DNA of 64,000 nucleotides from Xestospongia bergquistia. Taxonomy: Eukaryota > Porifera > Demospongiae > Haplosclerida > Petrosiidae. The stretch lies in contig OZ014419.1 in assembly GCA_963965975.1 (NCBI GenBank), positions 1-64,000 of the forward strand. Reading direction: 5' to 3'. The notes under the pieces were generated by a model. The model had not been told where the DNA came from. It worked only from the letters and a program-made list of their open reading frames with translations, and searched no databases. The position numbers and the translations under genes were made by a program. Shown one piece after another: positions 12,401 through 23,985 of this stretch. Every line of letters starts with the position of its first letter. Position 1 is the first letter of the stretch.

Positions 12401-15400
12401 TCTATTTCGAATAGAATATGCAGCTACAGTACATAATGCTTGCTCTTTGATTCTACTAGTCACGTTATTTTGGTATAATCTTAACAACAATTGGATTCCA
12501 TCCACTTGCTGTAAACCAGATTGAGCACTTGTGTTTGGTTGCATGCCTAGACGACAGCCAAGGTTTTCTAAGGCTTCCATTGCAGCACATTTAGTATCAT
12601 CTTCAGAATTATTTCTGATAATGGTAACAAGTGATATTATACCACCTGACTGTATTATTTGTGACTGCAAGTTGTGGACAGCTGGTGTGAGTAATTTTAG
12701 TGCAGAGATAGCTAATGTTTGAAGGTTCTGACTTCCTAATTCTGTTAGAACTACTAGGCAATCTGAACCAAGCACTGTTGCTAATGCTCGCCTTTCAGCT
12801 AAATTGTTACCAGCTGTCAACCATAATATCTCAAATGTAATTTGTTGAAGATGTGTGTTAAGACCATGTTCAGTAATATGCATGAGGATAGTGATTGCAT
12901 GTGGATGCTTTTTGATCACATCTTCTACATCACCATTACCAGTACATAGTGAACGTAATAAAAGTATGCAGGACTCCATAAGTACTTTATCAAATGGTTT
13001 TAAAAGGAGCAGAGTTTTTTCAACCAATCCTACCTTAATTGAGCTTTGTTTGACTGCATTACTAGAGATAACTAGGCTATTTAGTGCTGATAAAGTACTT
13101 GCAATGACCTCTGAGTCATTGCTGTTTGACAGAGCATGCATGAAACCAGCCATTACTTCATGAGAAGCAAATTGATCTGCTAACAAAGAGCTCTTTCCTC
13201 CATGAGCAATACATTTCATTGCAATAATATGTAGATCTTTACTTCGATGCTGTTGCAAAACTTTGAACAGTGTCAATGGGCCTCCTAATGCAAAAACCAC
13301 AGCAGAGCCATCAGAAGCATAGTTAGTTAACTCTGCTATTGCTGAAAGAGCTCTATAACAAGCTTTAGTATCTTCTATTATTTGCATTAATAAGATGAGA
13401 TGTTTTGGTATTTTTGATTGGCAAATTGTCTCAGCTAATAATGGTATTGTTAATGCCACTGATTTTGATATACTAGCTCCTGCTGAAACTAACTTGTCTT
13501 GAAGGACACGTTCCAATACCGCTTCAAAAACATTGACAATGTGGCATTGATGAAGGGTAGCTACAATATCATCTTGTTGATATGATAATAGAGTGGACAA
13601 CACTGTCTCTAAAGCAAGTAATCCATTTGTAAAGGCACTTACCCCAGGTTGCATGTACTGTACATAGTAACACACTTGACTAAGAATTCCGTTACCAGTG
13701 AAGGGAGGTTCATTTATTATAGCAAGTATCAAATGAACATGACCTGATGAAGCTGCAACTTGTACTACTGACAGTCCAGCACCAGATGTTGTTGTACTAT
13801 TGGCACCAGCTCGTAATAACACAAGAAATGATTCGATAGAGCCTGACTTAGCTGCTAGTAAAAGTGGTGTCAAACTCTCCATATCGTTTGTCCTCTTCTC
13901 TAAATCTTCAGGAAATGAAAAACATAGCTTTTTCACTCTTGGAAAGTAATTTTTGGCAACTGCACGATGCAATAAAGTCCATCCATTGCTTTCTGAAAAT
14001 GACTTAGTAGTAGCAGCAGCATTAGCCATAACTTATGTTACTCTAAGTGCCAATATTCTTTATGTCAAATTTTGGTTTCAGGTTAGAAGATGTCTTAGTT
14101 TGTGTTACACTCATAGTCATCCATCCTCAAGTCAAGTTAGTACAAAGTCTTTTAAGTTGTCATTTTATAACTTCATCATCTCAGGCACTTAATGTAAACA
14201 AGTTATTAGAGAGTGTACTAGCACTAGCTCTTTGTCATAATGTCAACCCTATCAAAGAAGAACACGAAGAACCACTTGAAGATGATGAAACAGACATCTT
14301 GTTGTTTTCTAGAGAAGCCCCTTCATTACAAAGTCTTTGTTATCAAGCTTCAAGTCCAGATGAAGTAATATTATTATTTTGTAGAGAATGTTATTTTAAT
14401 TATAAAGATTGCTTTGGTTGAATGGAGTAAAAGTGTTGGAGTGACTTTGATCTCTAGAACAATTTCTACTTTACAACTACAACTACCAGACCACACTGTC
14501 ATTACATATGATATATTACACATGTTTCCTTTCACATCAGAAAGGAAAAGGATGGGTATCATTGTGAGGGTATGTTTTTATAACACTATATTATTCTAAT
14601 GTCTTATTTGACATAGAACACTAACACAGGCCAAATAATTTTCTATATGAAAGGTGCTGATTCTGTTATGAATGCTATTGTTGAATACAGTGATTGGCTA
14701 ATTGAAGAAGTATGATAACTATTAACAATACCACCTTAATTATTATAATATCCAGTGTGATAATATGGCTAGAGAAGGACTTCGAACTCTTGTGGTAGGA
14801 AAGAAGGTTCTTTCTGAAGATCAACTTTCCATCTTCAATGTAAGCTTAACTACTGTTTCTTTTGAAAAAGTACATGAATTGACATTTTAACTATAATTTT
14901 CTAACAACATATGTTGCTTTTCTAACAGACACTTTAAATATTTTTTCTATTTGTACATAGCATCATTACAAACAAGCACAATTGAGTGTAACAGATAGAG
15001 AAGTACAAAGTGCTTCTGTAATTGATAGTTTAGAAGAAAACTTGGAACTTTTATGTGTAACTGGAGTTGAAGATAAACTGCAAGTAATGTTATCTTGTAT
15101 AATTCAAAAAATTATGTAATACATTAGAATGATGTCCGTCCCACATTAGAACTATTGAAAAATGCAGGAATCAAAGTAACTACATTGTATTATTATTATA
15201 TGTGATTATGTAATGTAAAAAAGGTATGGATGCTGACAGGAGATAAAATGGAAACTGCTACATCCATTTCTCTTAGTGCAAAGTTAATTAATCGTAATCA
15301 ACCAATCTATACTTTCCACCAGGTACCTGGGTCATTAATATCAATCATTGTTATAGTATTATACAAGGTATCTACTCGGGCTGAGGTCCATTCACAGCTA

Positions 15401-16843
15401 AATCAGCTACGTAAAAAAAATGATAATGCTTTAGTTATTACAGGACAGTCACTGGAAGTGAGTACATGTTCATATTATAGTGCATTATATTTCACTCAAG
15501 TTATGTCTACGTCATTATGAGCATGAGTTTGTTGAACTAGCATGTCAATGTCCTGCAGTAGTTTGTTGTCGCTGTTCACCAAGTCATAAAGCTCAAATAG
15601 TTCATCTGCTAAAGTCATACACTAAAAAATCAATTTGTGCCATAGGTATTATTATAGACACTAAATCTTCATATAAAATGTTATGATACATAGGAGATGG
15701 CGGTAATGATGTTAGTATGATTCAAGCAGCTAATGTAGGTATTGGAGTTGTAGGCAAGGTATAATCAATAATGCAGACACATGAACTATTATTATTTATA
15801 ATAGGAGGGGAAACAAGCATCTTTAGCAGCTGATTTTTCTATTACTCAATTTAGTCATATCAGTCGACTGTTATTATGGCATGGAAGAAACTGGTAAGTA
15901 ATAAAAAAGATATTTGAATGGTCATTATTTGTGGTCCAGTTACAAGCGATCTGCCTCACTCAGTCAATTTGTTATTCACAGAGGTCTTATTATTTCAGCT
16001 ATGCAGGTATGAATAGAGTCATAAAACAATCACCTCTTTTCTCTTTTAGGCAGTTTTTTCTGCGATTTTTTATTTTGTTGCACTTTCTCTTTATGAGGGT
16101 ATTTTAATGATCGGGTAAGGCTCTCTATTGGTATCAATAGTTTCGATCATAGATACTTTAGTTATTCCACAATTTACACAATGGCTCCAGTCTTTTCTCT
16201 TGTTCTTGATGAAGATGTCTCTTCAGATGTAGCATTAACTTATCCAGAACTCTATCAAGACCTTATGAAGGTAACCATTAACTTACTTTATCTCTTACAT
16301 CACAAATGATAGGGTCGCTCCTTGTCATTAAAAACTTTCTTCTTGTGGATATTAATCAGTGTTTATCAAGGTACATCATATTCTTATGATACAAGTAAAG
16401 CAATCATTTGTGTAGGTGGTATTATTATGTTGCTTGGATTTTGGCTATTTGAGTCTCAGTTAATTCATGTTGTAGCTATCACATTTACTGCTCTAATATT
16501 GACTGAATTATTAATGGTTGCATTAACCATTAGAACTTGGCACGGACTTATGATACTAGCTGAAATAATCAGCATTGTCATTTACATTTTATCACTTGTT
16601 CTTCTCAAAGATTATTTTGGTAAAGATATATCAATATAATAAAGTAATATGCATCTCTTATTAGATGGCAGTTTTCTGTTGACTTTTGACTTTGTGTGGA
16701 AGACAACACTTATTACTACATTAAGCTGTGTCCCATTGTTAATAGTGAAGATTGGATATCGTAGATGTGCCCCTCCAAGTTATGCAAAACTCTTGAAACA
16801 AAACTCTATGTTTAGAAATTGTTGTAAATTATCATGTTCATAA
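9187..16843 (+). CDS. ATP9: ATP9-type P4-ATPase (class 2 flippase), 33 exons
   Basis: Assembled by hand, 33 exons with consistent phases give 1095 codons, close to human ATP9A/B. It encodes an endosomal/trans-Golgi P4-ATPase of the Neo1/ATP9 branch. Exon 1 ends SLDE and exon 2 begins VPLMSEDG, matching the ATP9 N-terminus. Membrane spans in exons 5-6 ([17 protein letters not shown]) precede the actuator loop with DQLDGETDW (10361-10390), then PIS(L)RVN, the phosphorylation motif DKTGT (11251-11265), the nucleotide-binding region KRMGIIV and MKGAD, the hinge [13 protein letters not shown] (15694-15735) and the C-terminal membrane block ending PPSYAKLL. The first 16 exons lie in 9187-11386; intron 16 (11387-14184) hosts an antisense gene; exon 17 resumes with [20 protein letters not shown]. 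Identification is strong; the start is supported by the family N-terminus. Confidence 0.96.
9336..9452. repeat. (TA)n/(TG)n/(TATG)n microsatellite in ATP9 intron 1
   Basis: A compound microsatellite fills most of the intron between donor GTGAGA (9316) and acceptor TTAATAG (9486). A read-through frame would give a run of IY dipeptides, but the splice is strongly supported because it joins SLDE to VPLM in frame as in ATP9 proteins. Confidence 0.95.
11362..14029 (-). CDS. ankyrin/armadillo repeat protein (ANKAR-like), nested in ATP9 intron
   Basis: Three exons (14029-11739, 11687-11629, 11579-11362) with phases 2, 1 and 0 give 855 residues. The N-terminus has ankyrin motifs ([42 protein letters not shown], residues ~15-120). 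Most of the rest, residues ~240-740, is helical armadillo-type repeat sequence (for example [44 protein letters not shown]). The tail has [10 protein letters not shown] and a basic, Ser/Pro-rich end. The ankyrin-plus-armadillo order fits the ANKAR family, whose function is poorly known; a general protein-interaction scaffold is likely. The gene sits antisense inside ATP9 intron 16, is nearly intronless, and its last 25 coding bases overlap ATP9 exon 16 (11362-11386) on the other strand. The start at 14029 is the only good ATG upstream of the ankyrin repeats. Confidence 0.88.
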
Positions 16844-17294
16844 CTATTTCTGTTTAACTGTTTTTGACTTGATATTTGTGATCCTAACTGATTTGCTTGT
16901 ATTGAAATGTTGTCCATTAGCTGTTAGTGAAAGCTGATCTTTAAACTTTGAAGTTTGTGGTTGTCTTTGTAAGTATTGTGTTCTCTCTTCTGCAATACAA
17001 GTATCTTTTTCCAGACGAGAAAGTTGGCTTAGTTTGATTGTGAAAGTCAGTGTGCTTTCCCAAGGATTAGGGTATGGAAATGACTGTTCAAAAACTTTAA
17101 AAGTAGTAGAGAGCATTTCTTGTTTCCTGTTATAGGAAGGCAGAACAATTCCCAAGACAATATTATTAGTTTACCTTAAGTTTGTGGCTGGTCTTATATG
17201 AATAGGAATTGACTGCACAATTAAAGATGAACAAAACTACAAGAAATATAAGGTGTTCCTGGTAACATATTATACTAACCTGCTGCTGAAACAT
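16844..17294 (-). CDS. small orphan protein, three exons
   Basis: Exon 1 reads MFQQQ (17294 leftward) and ends at donor GTTAGT. Exon 2 begins [13 protein letters not shown] after acceptor TTGTGCAG. Exon 3 continues KQEMLSTTFKVFEQSFPYPN and stops with TAG at 16846-16844. The predicted protein is about 111 residues, hydrophilic, basic at the C-terminus (KSKTVKQK), with no signal peptide or membrane span. I do not recognise the family. Its stop abuts the ATP9 stop on the other strand, and its start is about 120 bp from the INTS3 start, so it probably shares a bidirectional promoter with INTS3. The joined frame and clean splice sites favour a real gene. Confidence 0.6.
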
Positions 17295-17417
17295 TTCTAC
17301 AATAAAAATAGGTGGGGCTTGCTAATTTACGGAAGTATACGTAAACATTCTGAATTTTTTTAACGAATGCAATGGAAGAAAAATTACCCAATTCCGTATA
17401 CTAAAGTTAGTCTTCCC
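17295..17417. promoter_or_regulatory. bidirectional promoter region, orphan gene / INTS3
   Basis: Only ~123 bp separates the two divergent start codons. A short upstream ORF of ten codons (ATG at 17371, stop TAA) precedes the INTS3 start. No TATA box is obvious. The layout implies shared promoter elements; this is inference from spacing. Confidence 0.5.
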
Positions 17418-17934
17418 ATGATGAGTCGTAGTGGTAAAAGTTCTCGTCTATTTACTTACAGTATACTTGATGTACGAGATGAGTTAGACGAGGTATTTAA
17501 CATGTAGTCAATCCAATTTAACATGTGTGGAACTTTATTAGAGATTAGAGAGGTGTCATCGTGACCTCACAACTCTGACCTCTTCTATGAAGGAAAATGA
17601 ACTCTATGATCAACTTAATATTAAGGTATTCTTAATTTAGTTATTTAATTAGTAATAAAAGTAGGTTTGTCGAAGTGCACAAGATCACGAAGAGACTACA
17701 TTAGCTCTGTTGTTTTCAGTTTTGACTGACACATCTTTATGTCATAAGGTATATATAATTCGTAATAATTAATGTTTTATTTCCATTGTATTTAGTCCTA
17801 TACCACACTAACATTAGTGACCAGAGATGGTATGGGTGTGGTTATTCATATTACAGAACTTTTGATTTTAGAGAAACTTCCAAAATTATTAGATACAACT
17901 CGAATGCAAGTAGGTTAATAAAACTGTCACTCAT

Positions 17935-18008
<74 letters not shown>

Positions 18009-21000
18009 GTTATTATGGTTAACTAAACAGCTCATTCAAACTAAGGTAACTGGTGCAGATCGACTTTGTTTTGCCTTCCTTAAACAAATGCCAGGTAAAA
18101 GAGTATAATGATATTATAATTGATTACAATACAATAGCTGGTAGTACTGCACCTCAGGATGTTTGGTTAGCTGAAAATCTTTTGCACTTGTTTCTTGACA
18201 ATAGGTAAACAATAATTATGACATTTGTTTGTTTTTATTATATGTTAGAGCTTGGTTAGAAGTACAACCTGCATTAGTAACCAGTGTTATATTCACTTAC
18301 CTTTCACTTTTACCATCACATTTGATGTCATCTTCTCTAGTTCAGTTACAAGAAATGGAAATTGATTTCACACTGTCATTACTTAGGAGTAAAGTATGTT
18401 TTTATTAAATTAGATGTCTTGTGCATTTTCTGTTAGTTCAATGACTCTTTACAAATTGGACGAGACTTAGTTAGGTTATTACAAAATGTAGCAAGGTGAC
18501 CTGATACTATATGAAATAATATTAACATGTAATATTATAGAGTCCCCAAGTTCACTCAATTTTGGTTTGACCTGATACATAAACCTGACAAACTTGATCC
18601 ATCATTTACTGGTTAGTACTATGATTATAAAGGAGGATTGCTATAATGATTTTTATAGGTGTAACTCAGATTCTCACTCGTCGTACTTCTCGAAGATTTG
18701 TTGCTGGTCGAATAGTAACAGACTCAGAAATTAAATTGAATTTCTTGTTGTCCAAGGTGATTAGTATTATCTGATATAATTCATTATTATTATTATACAG
18801 GTCAAGTTTGGTCTCCATAAACGTTATCAAGAGTGGTTTTTAAGAAAAGTAATAGTAATGTATTTTACAGTATATCTTTATTGTATTATTAACAGTATCT
18901 GTCAACACCAGAAAGTTTGTTTGTCATTCCTGAATTAATTCGTTTTGTATGCTGTGTGATTCATCCACCTAATGAAATACTTGGATCAGATATTTTACCG
19001 CGATGGGCTTTCATTGGCTGGCTCCTCTCATTAGCTCAAGTAATTATGTTCTTAGAAAGTAATCCTTTTAGTATCCCATGTTTTATAGTCTAATCCTGTT
19101 GTATTTGCTAATGCTAAGTTGTCTCTTTTTTATGACTGGCTTCTCTATAATCCTGAATTAGATAATATCATGAACATAGGTCAGTTTGTATCAAATATTA
19201 CATTAGATACACTCATTATGTAGAACCTGCTGCATTACTAATGTTTCATTCTCTTCGTTCTCATCCACAAATCACAATATCATTACTGGACTTTGTGTGC
19301 AGAGTCAGTTTACTGTTACTTGAATAATATTAACATATTCTATTATAACAGCTTGTACCACAGTTCAGTGTAGAGCTAGCTCCATCTGTAAAAAGTGGAA
19401 TTCAAGCAGCTTTTGAAGATGTTGTTAAAAAAGGAGTACTGTCGTAAGAGATCAGAACATAAATCAACAAATTTCTTTTGTTTGCTAGATCATTAGAACC
19501 ATTGTTCTGCAGTGTTAAACTAGATGATGAAATACAGACTTTACTAAAAACAACATTTCCTGACCTTTACACACAATGTACAATCATGATAGATTAATGT
19601 ATATTTTATTGTTTGCAATAGTATCATCAACTGTTTCATATGATATCGAGCAAGAAGAGGAAAACTCTTTAGTTATTGCTACTGATGAAGAACTTGTTGG
19701 AGAAGATGATGAAGTCACTGGTGTCTTTTCAGGTACCATCAATTTCCATTGTTATCACAATACCCTCAGTTTTAATAGAACAGCTTTCACCAGAAGAACA
19801 GACTGTTGAAGAGGATGACCCCTGGATCAATGTCAATAAATTACCTACCCTTCTACAAGAAAAAATGGAAGAATTTAGAGCTAAAAGGTAATCTATCACA
19901 TAATATTAAAGTCTTAACATTGTCTCTCTTAATAAGTGATTCTGTACAGTTATTGCGTAACATTTTGGAGTTACTTGATGAACAGGTAGAACTTTGTGGC
20001 ATTAGTCTTTATAAATTTATTAGTTTATAGATGTTATCAATTGTGGCACAACCTTTAGCACATTGCTTGAATGAAGATTTCGAGATAGGATGTACTCTTC
20101 AGTAAGTATTTTTCGTTACATTTTCCTAATTTAGTTGTTAATAGAAATAGACCACTCCATTATTTATTGGAGTCTTGTCTTGACACTATAACTTTAACTC
20201 CATTGTTGTCAATGATTCAAAAATACCAGTTAAAACTAGGATATTATCTCATATACTATTTATATCAAACACCCAAGTTAGTTATAATAATTGTATTTAC
20301 TAACTTTGTGTCTAGTTTAACACTCTCTGAATATAAAAGATATGCAACAGATAACTTACAGCAGGCGCTCCTACAAGATACTCAGGTACTGGGCATATGA
20401 AGTATTACAACACATCACACACTCTATAGATCTGTGCCAATGAAGAAAGTGATATTTTCTTTGAGCTATTGCCAGCTCTTTTAGTAGAGGTAATAATAAT
20501 GTTGTTAGTTTGCTATCATTGTAATTTTCTCAATGATCCAGTTTCCAGATGAGTTAATAGGATGTTCTAGTGTAATTAATATTATTGTTTCTCATATTGA
20601 TCCTCATCAGGTAAGTATTATGTTTGCTGATACTCAAATCATTCTGTTTATAATGTAGTTAAATTCCCTCATGTTGAGTTTGTCACTGAAGAAAATAACA
20701 ATGTTTGGTAAAGCACAACTTCAAGATATCATTAGTTGGTGTACTAGTTTATTGACTATATATATTTGTGTTTAGCTTCTAGTTTACAATGGGACTCATT
20801 TGAACAGTTCTGTGTATGGCAGTTATTGTCAGCTGAGAGCCCCGAAATTCATCACATTGTAACTCTTCTAAAACATATTAATCCTGCTGAGCATCCTGAG
20901 GCCATTTCTGGAGCATTGCTTGTCTTGAAACAAGAACCGTCAGTTAATATCAGTGTAACTGTCATTTGTTGTTAATAACATTATTTAGAAGCATTCCTGG

Positions 21001-21613
21001 AGCTGTAGGCAACCTCTTGTCTCTCCCTACATCTTCTTACAGCTACGTAGTGAGTGCAGTCATTACTCGATGGATTACTTCCAAGCCCAATAAAATAGCA
21101 AAGTTTATAGATTATTGTCTAAGTAAAGTTCAAAAACTAAGGTATCTTGTACCAATTTGACGTCTATGACATACTAACACTAGTGATCCTGTACCTACAC
21201 TCACACCAATGTTAGATCATTTAGAAAACACTTTGAAATATTTACCTGGAAAAGAAGTCTTTCAAAGTGAGACTGACCCTGTTAATTTAATGACAATTAT
21301 ACTATTTTTAGGTGCTGAGGGAGTACTGTCACATGCTGTTAATAAAATCATTACAAAATACACAGAATTAAAACCAAGGTAATGTTCATTTATGATACAT
21401 TAGTAATGTTACCATGACAACAGATATCCAGGTCTTGTATTAGCAATAACAGAGGGTTTACAAACTAAAGTATGTATATACTTTTAATAATGATGTGTTT
21501 TATTTCGACAATAGCAACATGGAGAAAATAAAAAAAGAAGAACATCAGATAATGATGAAGTTATTAGGACAAAAAAACGACGAGTTGTCACTTTAGAAGA
21601 ACTCAGTGATTAA
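17418..21613 (+). CDS. INTS3: Integrator complex subunit 3
   Basis: More than 20 small exons encode a protein matching INTS3 along its length. INTS3 belongs to the Integrator complex, which processes snRNAs and terminates promoter-proximal transcription, and to the SOSS single-strand DNA-binding complex. Diagnostic stretches are [116 protein letters not shown] and [13 protein letters not shown]. The C-terminal half after the acidic linker (EQEEENS, ~19640) is less conserved but stays open across introns and ends in a basic [16 protein letters not shown] tail, TAA at 21611-21613. One intron holds a 65-bp (CT)n tract. The start at 17418/17421 gives [14 protein letters not shown]; a spliced upstream exon cannot be excluded. 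Confidence 0.93.
17939..18003. repeat. (CT)n microsatellite in an INTS3 intron
   Basis: About 32 CT units form the pyrimidine tract immediately upstream of the acceptor CATTAG before the exon encoding [12 protein letters not shown]. It probably serves as an extended polypyrimidine tract, so its length could affect splicing. Confidence 0.9.
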
Positions 21614-21614
21614 A

Positions 21615-23689
21615 TTAAAATTCTATAAGTTTGAAATGTGACAAACTATCTAAAATCCAGTCAAAAGGTACTTCAGCTAAACATGAGTTGATTCTTCTTG
21701 AAGAGGTGATTACTGACACAATAAAAGTATGACAAGTTGTAAAAATTGATCCAGGAGGAGCATGGAAAGGATAGCAAAAATTTGTAGTAAATATAGCATC
21801 ATTTTCATCTGATGGTTTTGGTTCTCTTGTTAATACTTTTCCACCAGCTAACTGTACTAATTTAGTGAGCTCATTCTTGGAGGGTTGATGGTTGAGAGAT
21901 AGACCTTTAAAGAAGAATTCACAGCCATCAAATAATCTTGGAGCCTGTAGTGAAAAAAAATCATTTAGTAGTCCAAAGAGGTTTGTTCCTTACTTTAGAA
22001 AGAGCATTAAGATGACATTTTTTGGGAGCATTGGTTAATAAGCCATGACCTTGAAATAAAAACCCTTGTATTAAATAACCCTCTTCATTAGCCCACTGTC
22101 CAGTTTCTAAACTTTTTGTTAACCCTATTAGTATCACATTAATATTACAAGATAACATTATTAACTTACATTGATAGTTCAACAACCAACATCCTATACA
22201 AATAGCAGACAGACATTTTAAAGTACGTGGACAACAGAGACCTTCAGATTCAGTAATAACATGAGTTACTATAAGAGATAACATATCATAAAATCACTGA
22301 ATAAATCTTACCATTTTGAGTGAACTCAGAGACAACATCAGCTCCTAATAATTTAGCTACTTTGTACAACTCTTTCTAATAATTAACATGATCTTAGTTA
22401 ATTTAGTTATAACTAACCCTCTGATTACTTTTTAGCCCTGAACTAATAATCACATAATGTTTTGAGATGGAGAGAGGAGGAGTGACCACCTATTAATGTC
22501 AAACATGATTTATATATAATCATGAATGTTGTCTTTACTTGAACAACAGTTGATTCAGGAGATGGTACCAGTGCTAACTTCATTGAATCAGTGATTGCCA
22601 AATCATTAGGAGTATGTCCCTCGTGATTTCTATTTATTACATCAATTAAGTAGCAATGTATTATATTATTTACCTTAGACAACAATTAGCTCCATTATTA
22701 ACTAATAGTCTGACTATATGAATATGTCCATTGCGTACAGCATCATGTAATGGAGTATCATTATTATAACCTGGTACATTAATTAATGCTCCATGATTTA
22801 ACAAAATCTCAACTACAGTCTTGTAACCATGGTTACATGCCTCATGCTAAGATTAAAATTATCATGATCATCATATATTATTATGTAAATATTTACTAGA
22901 GGGGTCCATCCAGCATGATCTTGAACATTAGGATCAGCACTTTGACATAATAACGCTGTAAGACTATTTTCATCACCCTGTAACAACATTAATTATAAAT
23001 AATATAATAAAAACATTGAAAATATTACTTTGATTGCTGCTATATGAAGAGGGGTCTCTCCTCGTACATTTCTCTTGTTAGTTAATGAAGTAGATGGAAC
23101 TTCATTGACAGTTGAATGTATATCAAAACATTTAATAGAATCATCATATTTGATTCGTTTAGTTGGCTTCGTATAATCCAATGGTCTTTTCTTCTTTACA
23201 GTTCTTTGTTCAGTTGGACATGTCCAACGACAATTAACAGAAACTAATGGTACACGAGTGTTATGGTGTGTGGACAACTGAGACACAAATGAAGACTGCT
23301 TTGTGATGTCATCTGAGGTTTTATTAATGGGTGTGGTGGTCAAAGATATTAGTTTTTTAATATAGCAAAGGATAGTTGTTAGCTGATAGTTGGGAACAAG
23401 ATCTTTAATCCAGACTGGAAGGTTACACTGAGGGCAGCTGGTACCAACACCAATAATACATTGTCTAACACAATAATAATAAATTTTAATAAAATGAATT
23501 AAGATAATTACCTGCAAAAGTAGTGATCACAACTTGATAACAAATATGGCTCTGTCATTAACTGCTTGCTACAAACACATAATGGCAAAAATTATTGTAA
23601 AAATAAACATACCATATAAAACAAGACAAAATCTGTTCTATTTTAGCAAGAACACAACTGGTAGAGGACCACGAGTTTGTACTAGCCAT
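21615..23689 (-). CDS. BARD1: BRCA1-associated RING domain protein 1
   Basis: About 12 exons give RING, ankyrin and tandem BRCT domains in BARD1 order. BARD1 pairs with BRCA1 as a nuclear E3 ubiquitin ligase acting on nucleosomal H2A in homologous recombination. RING: ILSCFIC, then [22 protein letters not shown] and [14 protein letters not shown] (23689-23380). A basic linker (KKKRPLDY) leads to ankyrin repeats ([51 protein letters not shown]). BRCTs: [28 protein letters not shown], then [31 protein letters not shown] and [10 protein letters not shown]. The stop TAA is complementary to 21615-21617, one base beyond the INTS3 stop. The N-terminal ATG at 23689 gives [10 protein letters not shown] before the RING, as expected. 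Confidence 0.95.
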
Positions 23690-23985
23690 TTAAAAATCAG
23701 CGCCTATAATCACGTGTTCGATCACGTGAGCGGTTACAGCAATTTCCTGTGCTGACCAACAACGAGAAAGAAAGTGACGCACTGTTTCTCATTGCTGACG
23801 CATTAACTTTCATTCTGACGTATCGACTCATCACTACAACGCAGTAAGTGAAACGAATTATGCGCAAGTATCTAACAACATATTTCATAAATTACAATAA
23901 AAAAGTAAAACGCCTGTTTATAACACTTCACATCATAACATTTGATAGTTTAATTTTATTATAAGATGTTGTCCTCCTAGGAAGC
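23690..23985. promoter_or_regulatory. bidirectional promoter region, BARD1 / CREB
   Basis: 296 bp lies between divergent starts. It is richer in CpG than the surroundings (CACGTG-related and TGACG words such as ATTCTGACGTATCG at ~23813 and GTGACGCAC at ~23774). TGACG is half of the CRE that CREB proteins bind, so autoregulation is conceivable. This is inferred from words only. Confidence 0.5.

Noticed and set aside
11844..13163. Plus-strand frames across 11.8-13.2 kb
   Set aside because: They are antisense shadows of the ANKAR-like exon, with no family similarity.
17786..18022. Frame with a long SLSLSL run
   Set aside because: It is intronic (CT)n read-through within INTS3.
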